A model generated the notes under the pieces. That model was not told where the DNA came from, did no database searches, and saw only the letters and a program-made list of their open reading frames with translations. The translations under genes and the position numbers were made by a program. From an uncultured Poribacteria bacterium (lineage in GTDB: Bacteria > Poribacteria > WGA-4E > WGA-3G): a stretch of 64,000 nt of DNA. Positions within the stretch are counted from its first letter, which is position 1; each line of letters begins with the position of its first letter. Below are positions 36,510 to 43,460 of this stretch, in pieces. The stretch lies in the NCBI GenBank assembly GCA_951828385.1, contig OX639973.1:3959200-4023199 (forward strand). Direction: 5' to 3'.

Positions 36510-37514
36510 TTAACCGATGTCTCCGTTGGCAACCATCGTCAACAAAGCGGAATCATCAACTGTGAGCGGTAAATTAATCTTCGCACGCCGTCGGCTCGAC
36601 TCATACGTTGCGAAAATGAGTTCTGCGCCTTGAAGTGCCTTGCGGCCGCTGAGTTCCGGCTCACGTCCAGTCTTAACACTATCAATGAGATCAAGGACAG
36701 AGAGAACTGTGTCATCGCCTTTCGGCGTGATGTCGCTTAAATCAGGAGTTTCCCATTCGTTAGCACCTGTACGCAACAGGCGGACCGGTGCACCACCACC
36801 GACATCAATAATACCTTCAGTGCCGACAAGACGATTTGCGAATCCTTGTAAAGAGACACCCCCGGTCGTCAACAAACCCTCTACCCCGTTCTTCCAGCGG
36901 AACCACGATAGGCCACTCGTCTCAACCTGCGTCCCGAAGACAAGTCTCTCTTCTGCTACATCTATTTGACCGATTACCCAGTCAACAGGTTCGTCATTAT
37001 TATAGAAAAGGAACATATCAAACCAATGTGTCCCCCAGTCGAGTAAATTTGGACACGACCCTTCAAGACGGCGAAGCTCACCAATCGCGCCTTCGTTTGC
37101 CAATTGTTTCGCCTTGATAAATTGCGCCCCGAAACGCCGTTGGTGACAGAATGTTATCACCACGTCGTTATCCACACACGCCTGATAGAGTGCCTTGGCA
37201 TCGCCCCATGTCGGTGCCATCGGTTTTTCAGAATGGATAGCTTTGATGCCGCTGTTCGCAGCAGCGATGACCATATCCCTGTGGAGCGCAATCCACGTGC
37301 AGACGCTGACAAAATCGAGCGATTCTTTAGCCAACATCTCCTCATAATTTTCGTAGGTGTTGGATACCTCAAACTGTTCAGCGAAAGCGTTTCGTGCGTT
37401 TTCAACAGGGTCTGAACACGCGACAATTTCAACATCTGGCGATGTCTGATACCCGCGGGCATGGGAGCGTCCACGTCCGCCACACCCAATAATACCTGCT
37501 TTAAAAGTTGCCAT
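36510..37514 (-). CDS. Gfo/Idh/MocA-family oxidoreductase
   Basis: 334 residues from the ATG at 37514 (AAAGGAAATTTATA upstream). The N-terminal Rossmann fold has AGIIGCGGRGRSHARGY, then SDPVENARNAFAEQF and a YENYEEMLAKESLDFVSVCTWIALHRD segment; EKPMAPTWGDAKAL carries the catalytic-site EKP motif of the family. The enzymes oxidise or reduce sugars and inositols with NAD(P). The exact substrate cannot be told. The next gene upstream is an Ldh-type dehydrogenase on the same strand, but 175 bp apart. Confidence 0.93.
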   Translation of the reverse strand: MATFKAGIIGCGGRGRSHARGYQTSPDVEIVACSDPVENARNAFAEQFEVSNTYENYEEMLAKESLDFVSVCTWIALHRDMVIAAANSGIKAIHSEKPMAPTWGDAKALYQACVDNDVVITFCHQRRFGAQFIKAKQLANEGAIGELRRLEGSCPNLLDWGTHWFDMFLFYNNDEPVDWVIGQIDVAEERLVFGTQVETSGLSWFRWKNGVEGLLTTGGVSLQGFANRLVGTEGIIDVGGGAPVRLLRTGANEWETPDLSDITPKGDDTVLSVLDLIDSVKTGREPELSGRKALQGAELIFATYESSRRRAKINLPLTVDDSALLTMVANGDIG

Positions 37515-37643
37515 TATAAATTTCCTTTCGGCGCGATTCGGAGGTCGTGCCTGCAATTGTTTAATTCATAGGGTTTACGCAAACTGAGCAAATATCGGAC
37601 ATTTGGACACAAAAAAAGCGATATTCCCGATATTTTTAACCCC

Positions 37644-37672
37644 TTAAATCCCCCTTATCAAGGGGACTTTAA
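37644..37672. repeat. CCCCTTATCAAGGGG palindromic repeat
   Basis: TTAAATCCCCCTTATCAAGGGGACTTTAA: a 6 bp CCCCTT/AAGGGG stem with a 3-base loop and outer AT pairing. A diverged copy (CCCTCTTATCAGGGAG) lies at about 20455-20470. It may end transcription of the dehydrogenase gene. Confidence 0.55.
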
Positions 37673-37689
37673 GAAGCAGTGCGTAAATC

Positions 37690-38655
37690 CTAATTCAATT
37701 GGCTCAAAAGTGTGTCATCTAAGTCGATGCCATTAGCGAGATGTGTTTCCCGTTGACGATAAGCGCGCTCGCCGGGGATAAGAATTTCTGTAATTCCTGT
37801 TTCTCGTCGGTTTTCTTTGACGCGTGCAATAAGGGTGTCAACCTCGGTTTTGAACTGCTCCAATGGAACGAAACTTATTGGGTCAATCGCAATAATGAGT
37901 AAACCGTAGTTTGCCCCTGGTGGTGGAATGGTCGCGGCGTTGACCAATGCGCCAGTAAGGATTTGTGTTATGAGTGCGAGTCCGAATCCTTTATGTCCAC
38001 CGAATGGACGGACACTGCCTTTCAACGCTGCGCCTGCATCGGTTGTCGGTTCACCCTCTGAACTAAACGCGATGCCTTCAGGAATGGGGATCTCCTCTCG
38101 CATAGCAACGAGAAGATCTCCGTTGGTAATCGCAGCGGTAGACATATCAAACAAAATTGGGACTGTATTAGATGGGATTCCGACAGCGATTGGATTTGTT
38201 CCTAAAATGGCTTCCGTGCCGCCTTCAGGGGTAATTCGGGGCAGACAATCCGCAAAAATCAATCCGATAATATCTGTTTTCCGTGCCATATCCACATAGT
38301 ATCCTGCCATGCCACAATGTGATGTGTTATAAACGCCAATGATACCTGCGCCGTTCTGCTTTGCGCGTTCAATGGCAATCTCCATTGCCCGATACGCGAC
38401 CAAGTAACCGGGCTGATTTCCGCCATCAATCCGGACGCACAGTCCCTCCTCTTTATCAACCCGAATGTCAGTCCGATCACCCTGTTCATAGCGATTTTTA
38501 ATACCGGATAATCGGATAAAACCGTGTGTTTTTCGTCCGCGAAGTTCGGCTTCTAATAAGATATCAGTAATTATTGTGACATCGGTTTGGGACATCCCAC
38601 ATTTTTCCAAAAAAGTCTCCGCGAGGTCCCGCGCATCGGCAACGGAAATATGCAC
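37690..38655 (-). CDS. Malate/L-lactate dehydrogenase (Ldh_2) family protein
   Basis: 321 residues from a GTG at 38655 with GGAG 7 nt upstream. Family features: EAELRGRKTHGFIRLSG, GNQPGYLVAYRAMEIAIERAK, VYNTSHCGMAGYYVDMA, LGTNPIAVGIP, FDMSTAAITNGDL and RPFGGHKGFGLALITQIL. Members are NAD(P)-dependent oxidoreductases acting on malate, lactate, ureidoglycolate or related 2-hydroxyacids. The protein is slightly shorter than usual (around 330-350). Substrate unknown. Confidence 0.92.
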   Translation of the reverse strand: MHISVADARDLAETFLEKCGMSQTDVTIITDILLEAELRGRKTHGFIRLSGIKNRYEQGDRTDIRVDKEEGLCVRIDGGNQPGYLVAYRAMEIAIERAKQNGAGIIGVYNTSHCGMAGYYVDMARKTDIIGLIFADCLPRITPEGGTEAILGTNPIAVGIPSNTVPILFDMSTAAITNGDLLVAMREEIPIPEGIAFSSEGEPTTDAGAALKGSVRPFGGHKGFGLALITQILTGALVNAATIPPPGANYGLLIIAIDPISFVPLEQFKTEVDTLIARVKENRRETGITEILIPGERAYRQRETHLANGIDLDDTLLSQLN

Positions 38656-38780
38656 GTTGTTGCTCCATTTCCATGAATTACACGCTAACTATTGACTTCT
38701 GTTTTTGACGCTGCTATACTTTAGCGCAACTTTGGTTGACTGTCAAGATGTATTTGGCAAGTCACTTTTTTACGTGTTAC

Positions 38781-38826
38781 TGTAGGCGCGGTTTTTTTAA
38801 CCTCGCAGAAATACCCAAGGAGTAGT
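38781..38826. repeat. Dispersed intergenic repeat, family R2, copy c
   Basis: TGTAGGCGCGGTTTTTTTAACCTCGCAGAAATACCCAAGG. It shares CGCAGAAATACCCAAG with copy a at 19341-19407. Confidence 0.55.
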
Positions 38827-38884
38827 TCCTAAACAGTTCTTTTTCTGTGTTTTTCTTGACTTTTCTGTGTTAAACGGTAAACGA

Positions 38885-39215
38885 TAGGCGTTTCTGTGGG
38901 GTTCGATTCCGCACTACTGTATTGCGTAGTGTTGTGCAATAACCAAGCACAAGAGACAAAAACCACGTCTTTGCTACGCAAAAGGTTCATACGCGAGTGA
39001 GACGAACCTTGACATTGTGAGGACACTCGGAAATGATAAGGCGTCAGTCTTTTGGGACTGACTTTGAGGGTTACTCCACGTAGTGCGTTTCCTTTGCTAC
39101 GTGCGGATCGCCTGCTATCTTCTATGACGTGCATAGACGACACTGGATGCGGGCAGGTTAGACACGACGGTGTCTACAAAGGGACTTAAGGAATCCCGTA
39201 GAGAACTGTGTTTTT
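38885..39215. other. Hairpin-dense non-coding stretch, possible structured RNA
   Basis: No credible gene in 38656-39261. Several perfect stems follow one another: CACTAC/GTAGTG (about 38918-38938), AAGGTTC/GAACCTT (about 38980-39010), CAGTC/GACTG (about 39045-39060), CACGTAG/CTACGTG (about 39077-39104) and TAGACAC/GTGTCTA (about 39159-39176). The plus strand ends CTTAAGGAATCCCGTAG, reminiscent of the right end of IS605-type tnpB elements. It may be an RNA gene or a decayed transposon end. Confidence 0.4.
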
Positions 39216-39261
39216 CAGATGGACATAGATTAACATAGTTTTTTACTAACAGGGACTACAG

Positions 39262-39669
39262 ATGGCGAATCAAAAACACGACCTGGTTGAATATCCTATT
39301 CAAGACAACGTTCGGTTAGAGGCATACTGGCGCGATGATGCAGGCGGACGCGGTCCGGCGGCATCATTGTATGTCTACGACGATGAGATTATGCGTTTTG
39401 ACTGCTTCGGTGGCGATAATGGACATTGCCACTTCAACCTGCGACAGACGCGAGGCAGAAGGTGGATGTATCCAGAAGGTTCGTTCCAAGATCATATCCA
39501 GCAGAGCCAGTTTGATCTCCGTACAAATCTAAATTTTTGCCTTCAAACCCATCAAGACGAGCGGGTTCAGGAGGTACAGATAGAACAGGAAAGTTTAAAA
39601 CAGGCAGCCCACCAGATGGAAGCACACCTGTTAGTGCTTGCTGAAAAACTGCAGGGCAATGCTGGATGA
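39262..39669 (+). CDS. Conserved hypothetical protein
   Basis: 135 residues, soluble, no signal peptide. RLEAYWRDDAGGRGPAASLY, DEIMRFDCFGGDNGHCHFNL and RWMYPEGSFQDHIQQ look like a conserved small domain; the last ~40 residues are a predicted amphipathic helix. I do not recognise a function. AGGGACTACAG precedes the ATG. Its stop overlaps the start of the NAD(P)HX repair gene (ATGA), so the two are co-translated. Confidence 0.8.
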   Translation: MANQKHDLVEYPIQDNVRLEAYWRDDAGGRGPAASLYVYDDEIMRFDCFGGDNGHCHFNLRQTRGRRWMYPEGSFQDHIQQSQFDLRTNLNFCLQTHQDERVQEVQIEQESLKQAAHQMEAHLLVLAEKLQGNAG

Positions 39670-41237
39670 AAGTCGTGACCGCGGCGGAAATGCGCCAGAT
39701 TGATCAGGATACTATTGAAGGCATAGGCATTCCCGGCATCGTTCTTATGGAGACGGCTGGGAGTGCCATTGTCCGCGCGATTGAACAGCATTATCCGACG
39801 TGTCACCGGGTCGGTATTTTTGTTGGCAAAGGCAATAACGGTGGTGATGGGTTAGTTATCGCGCGTCAACTTGCCCACGCGGGGCGCGACGTGCATCTGT
39901 TTCTCGTTTCCCCAGCAGATAGCTTCACTGGTGAAGCAGCGATTAATCTTCAGATTGCGAAACGTTTAGGGTTACAAATTGAGGAAATCCTGACGGACAC
40001 GGGGTTTTACGGCACAGGGACTGTGCCTACTACCTTAGCGAGTTGTGAACTCCTTGTAGATGCTATTTTCGGTACGGGGCTGCGCGATACAGTCCGCGGT
40101 TCAATCGCTACTGTCATCAAAACTCTTAATAATTTGTCGATACCTACCCTCTCTGTTGATTTACCTTCTGGTCTGGATGCAAACACGGGGCATCCGTTAG
40201 GTGTTTGTGTGCGAGCTGATAGAACGATAACAATAGGTTTGCCTAAAAGAGGATTATTGGTACATCCGGGTGCTGAATTCGCGGGAAAGTTGGAAGTCGT
40301 TGACATCGGTTTTCCAGAACAGGTTATAGATGCACAAGGTATCAAAGTCAACTGGACAACAACGACACAAGCCTCACGATGGGTGCCGTCGCGCCCGCCT
40401 GCATCTCACAAAGGAACTTATGGGCGCGTTCTCGTTGTAGCTGGCTCGACAGGTATGACAGGCGCGGCTGCGCTTGCGAGTGAAGCTGCTTTGCGCGCTG
40501 GCGCGGGATTGGTAACCCTTGCAACTCCGAAACACCTCAATCCAATCTTAGAAGGTCTTTTGCCTGAAGTGATGACGCTCCCACTGCCGGAAACGGATGC
40601 CGGCAGCCTATCTGTATCCGCCACCTCAGCCATCCTTGAATTCGCGGAAAAGACGAAATCTGTGCTCGCGATAGGTCCCGGGCTTTCCCAACACCCCGAT
40701 ACAGTGCGGCTCGTTCATCAACTGGTACGCGAGAATCGGGAACAGGCACTTAACTTAAGGATGGTTGTTGACGCTGATGGGTTGAATGCCCTCTCGCAAG
40801 CCCCTGAAGTTATCTCATTATTAGATAAAGAGGCGATTCTCACACCGCATCCGGGTGAGATGTCTCGATTAACAGGCAGTTCAGTCCCCAGTTTAGAAGC
40901 AGATAGGATTAGGACAGCACAACAGTTTGCAAGTGAACACGATCTAACGCTTGTGTTTAAAGGTGCACCCACCGTCACAGGGTTGGCAAATGGAGATGTG
41001 TGGATCAACTCCACGGGTAATTCCGGTATGGCGACAGGCGGTATGGGGGATGTCCTGACTGGCATTATCGCGGGACTGATGGCACAAGGTGTATCAAGCG
41101 AACGGGCAGCTGCGCTTGGGGTTTATATACACGGATTAGCCGGAGACATGACCGCAGAGGTATTCGGGATGCATGGACTCATCGCAAGCGATGTCCTAAA
41201 GGCGGTACCGCGGGCAATATCTTCACTGATAGCGTAG
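39666..41237 (+). CDS. nnr: Bifunctional NAD(P)H-hydrate epimerase / ADP-dependent dehydratase
   Basis: 523 residues. The N-terminal epimerase domain (YjeF_N) has AAEMRQIDQDTI, GNNGGDGLVIARQL and VDLPSGLDANTG. The C-terminal ribokinase-like dehydratase has SHKGTYGRVLVVAGSTGMTGAAALASEAALRAGAGLVT, HPGEMSRL and the closing NSTGNSGMATGGMGDVLTGIIAGLMAQG. It repairs damaged NAD(P)H hydrates: the first domain epimerises and the second dehydrates. The start overlaps the stop of the preceding hypothetical gene by 4 bases. Confidence 0.96.
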   Translation: MKVVTAAEMRQIDQDTIEGIGIPGIVLMETAGSAIVRAIEQHYPTCHRVGIFVGKGNNGGDGLVIARQLAHAGRDVHLFLVSPADSFTGEAAINLQIAKRLGLQIEEILTDTGFYGTGTVPTTLASCELLVDAIFGTGLRDTVRGSIATVIKTLNNLSIPTLSVDLPSGLDANTGHPLGVCVRADRTITIGLPKRGLLVHPGAEFAGKLEVVDIGFPEQVIDAQGIKVNWTTTTQASRWVPSRPPASHKGTYGRVLVVAGSTGMTGAAALASEAALRAGAGLVTLATPKHLNPILEGLLPEVMTLPLPETDAGSLSVSATSAILEFAEKTKSVLAIGPGLSQHPDTVRLVHQLVRENREQALNLRMVVDADGLNALSQAPEVISLLDKEAILTPHPGEMSRLTGSSVPSLEADRIRTAQQFASEHDLTLVFKGAPTVTGLANGDVWINSTGNSGMATGGMGDVLTGIIAGLMAQGVSSERAAALGVYIHGLAGDMTAEVFGMHGLIASDVLKAVPRAISSLIA

Positions 41238-41279
41238 ACAGTAGTAAAACGCGCTGTATTCAAAACGTAAGGAGTGATT

Positions 41280-42062
41280 ATGGAACTCGGATTGAATGGA
41301 AAAGTTGCTGTTATCACTGGTGGCAGCGAGGGGATTGGCAAAGGTATTGCCCTCTGTCTGTGTGAAGAGGGCGCGAAAGTTGCGATCTGTGGGAGGCGTG
41401 AAAAGGTTTTGGCAGATGCCGCTGAAGAGATCCGCACACAAAGCGGTGGTGAAGTGCTTGCAATCCCCGCAGATGTAACGAAACCGGAGACGTTAGAGAA
41501 TTTTATTGGACAGACCGCGAGCCACTTTGGGAAAATTGATATTTTAATCAATAACGCTGGTCGTTCAGCGGGTGGTGATTTTGAAACTATGAGCGACGCA
41601 GCCTGGTACGATGACCTGGACCTTAAGCTAATGGGTGCTGTCCGCTGTGCGCGATTGGTGGTCCCACACATGAAAAGCAATGGTAGCGGGCGGATTATCA
41701 ACATCACGCATCCGGGTGGCAAACAGCCGAGTGCCGGTTCCTGTCCGACCTCCGTCAGTCGAGCCGCAGGTATTGCCTTGACGAAGGCACTTTCCAAAGA
41801 ACTTTTGCCTTACAAAATATTGGTTAACACGGTCTGCCTTACCTCGATTAAGAGTGCACAAGGAGAACGCGCCTGGAAAGCAGCGGGTTCACCCGGAACG
41901 CTTGATGGATACTGGGAAGCGCGCGGTGCTGAGCATCCGCTTGGACGTTTAGGTGAACCGAGTGAAGTGGGTAATCTTGTCGCCTTTCTTGTTTCAGACT
42001 GTGCCTCGTTTATTACGGGAACCGCTATTAATATCGATGGTGGGCTCTCAGCAGTGGTATAA
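41280..42062 (+). CDS. Short-chain dehydrogenase/reductase with atypical active site
   Basis: 260 residues from the ATG at 41280 (AAGGAG 5 nt upstream; a GTG two codons earlier is less likely). The cofactor end is classical: VAVITGGSEGIGKGIA, ILINNAGRSAGG. At the active site, however, the Ser-Tyr-Lys set is not there: INITHPGG replaces the usual INISS, and CPTSVSRAAGIALTKAL has Thr and Arg where YxxxK belongs. The C-terminus GEPSEVGNLVAFLVSDCASFITGTAINIDGG is normal. A subfamily with this PTSVSRAAG motif exists by my recollection; its reaction is unknown to me. Confidence 0.9.
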   Translation: MELGLNGKVAVITGGSEGIGKGIALCLCEEGAKVAICGRREKVLADAAEEIRTQSGGEVLAIPADVTKPETLENFIGQTASHFGKIDILINNAGRSAGGDFETMSDAAWYDDLDLKLMGAVRCARLVVPHMKSNGSGRIINITHPGGKQPSAGSCPTSVSRAAGIALTKALSKELLPYKILVNTVCLTSIKSAQGERAWKAAGSPGTLDGYWEARGAEHPLGRLGEPSEVGNLVAFLVSDCASFITGTAINIDGGLSAVV

Positions 42063-42070
42063 TAAAAAAA

Positions 42071-42481
42071 ATGGAAACTTATAAAATCTATCCTGTCGCA
42101 GCGGCAGATGCATCCACAACGTTCCAAGTGGAATTGGATCCGCTGGCAATTGCTGCTGCGGAAGCACTCGAAAATAGTAGTGCCCAAGGTGCTGAAAGGG
42201 AAGAAATCCTACAGAAACACCTCGGTGCCGATTATGAGAAAGGTTACCGCGGCACTGCCTGGGGTTTGCACGGCATCTCTGAAGGTCTGACCCCTGCACG
42301 ACTGGCAGTCTTACTGGAGGCACACGGTGAATATCTGGATCCTTGTGCCGAACGCGAAACGTTTGATCATAGCCTGATGGTTAATGTCGAAGAGGAATTA
42401 GCGTCGCAGTTAGAAGATATTCCCGAATCTGTTTTAGAGGCAATTGTCGAGGCATACAAGACTGAATTGTTAGGCACATAG
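42071..42481 (+). CDS. Hypothetical soluble protein
   Basis: 136 residues, acidic, no signal peptide or membrane segment. It starts 8 bases after the SDR stop with an A-rich leader and no Shine-Dalgarno, so translation is probably coupled. LTPARLAVLLEAHGEYLDPCAERETFDHSLM and the helical C-terminus (EEELASQLEDIPESVLEAIVEAYKTELLG) show no motif I recognise. Confidence 0.7.
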   Translation: METYKIYPVAAADASTTFQVELDPLAIAAAEALENSSAQGAEREEILQKHLGADYEKGYRGTAWGLHGISEGLTPARLAVLLEAHGEYLDPCAERETFDHSLMVNVEEELASQLEDIPESVLEAIVEAYKTELLGT

Positions 42482-42515
42482 GGAAACTCTTTATCGCCTG
42501 TCTGTGTAAGTCTTC

Positions 42516-42541
42516 AAAAATTAACTATATGTTAATTTTTT
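42516..42541 (+). terminator. AT-rich hairpin, likely terminator of the nnr operon
   Basis: AAAAATTAAC-TATAT-GTTAATTTTTT: a 10 bp stem followed by T residues, 35 bases after the last gene of the operon. Confidence 0.6.
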
Positions 42542-42576
42542 CGGGTTCCGTGGACAATGGGTTTCTCAGGCGTAAA

Positions 42577-42968
42577 TTATGAACATTTCGTGAACATGGC
42601 ACGGATTTTCATGAACATTCATGAACATTGGTGGTTTGTTCAATTTTCGTATTGGCAGTATACGCGGTTGCGAACCCATTCAAGGCGTGGGTTTTTGAGC
42701 GTAATAGGTTCTGTGAACGATGTTTTTTTCCAAGATGTTCACAAATGTTCATGAAATTGTTCACGATTCTTTTTTGTCCTTTGTAAGCAGTATGAACGCA
42801 GTCAGGGCATTGGACCATGACGTTTTTGAATTCTGTCTCTCTGGAATTTTCGTGAACAATTGGGCAATTTTAATTTTTGTCTATCTCTTTTCAAAGTGCC
42901 ACAAGTGTAGTGTTTGATTAGCTTGGTGGCACTTGATGGCTTTGGTTTGTTTTCAAGTTGTTCATGAA
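42577..42968. repeat. Array of about ten TTC(A/G)TGAACA decamers
   Basis: Plus orientation: 42577 (partial), 42587, 42608, 42618 and 42849. Reverse orientation (TGTTCA(C/T)GAA): 42736, 42746, 42758 and 42959. A looser half-match is near 42709. Two copies (42608 and 42618) abut exactly and others are 10-12 bases apart, i.e. one helical turn. The decamer is nearly palindromic (TGTTCATGAACA). The stretch 42542-43064 is AT-rich and otherwise without a gene. Confidence 0.7.
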
Positions 42969-43064
42969 ATGCGAATTTTATCGGTTAACGTTTGTTAATT
43001 TAGTAGATCTTATTCAAGAGAATTCTCAAGCTCCGTCAGCATTTTTGGAACTTGTAGCATCATT

Positions 43065-43193
43065 TTATATTGCCTCTGAAGTGAATTCTGATGAGAATAC
43101 TGTCGTTGCTTCATAGAAAGAAACTTTATGTTTTCTTACATTGTTTCTAAGTTTGTTCTCGTCCCACTCAAATTTGTTATCATGGAATTCCAC
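43065..43193 (-). pseudogene. Truncated BrnT-like toxin
   Basis: 42 residues from a GTG at 43193: KFEWDENKLRNNVRKHKVSFYEATTVF is the N-terminal BrnT signature (FxWDxxKxxxNxxKHxVSFxEAxxVF). BrnT toxins are about 90 residues; here a stop follows ten residues later and the catalytic C-terminal part is missing. No brnA antitoxin is visible. Upstream in-frame codons do not look like protein. Confidence 0.55.
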
Positions 43194-43412
43194 GTGCTCA
43201 TCTCGTTCCCGCAAGGAAGTTACGTTATGCGATCTCCAGTAATCTATTTGGTGATGTGAAATTCGTAGGATAACATATTTCTTAAAACTTGTCAAAAAAT
43301 TACTTTAAACCGATTAAATTGATTTTTACAACGGTGGCAACATGCGTTACCAGTAACTACAATCATTAATGCTTGTGAACTCTAAGATGTCTATCTACCA
43401 GAAGCGGAAATT

Positions 43413-43432
43413 GCCACGATTTAACTCGTGGC
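43413..43432. repeat. Hairpin downstream of the methyltransferase gene
   Basis: GCCACGA-TTTAAC-TCGTGGC, a perfect 7 bp stem, 29 bases beyond the methyltransferase stop. It could stabilise or end that transcript, though there is no clear U-tract. Confidence 0.45.
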
Positions 43433-43460
43433 GAGTAGAGCGTAAAATGGTGATAAGTGG

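Noticed and set aside
38885-38915. GGTTCGATTCC, a tRNA T-loop-like sequence
   Set aside because: No acceptor, D or anticodon arms could be placed around it, and the T-stem pairs imperfectly.
38829-39143. Minus-strand reading frame of 104 residues
   Set aside because: Composition and lack of motif or ribosome site suggest chance; the same DNA is full of hairpins.
42557-42917. Short reading frames across the decamer array
   Set aside because: They owe their text (such as NVHE) to the repeated decamer and change with strand and frame; no start signal supports them.
42577-42968. The repeated decamers as a CRISPR array
   Set aside because: Repeats are only ten bases, occur in both orientations and have irregular spacing; no cas gene is near.
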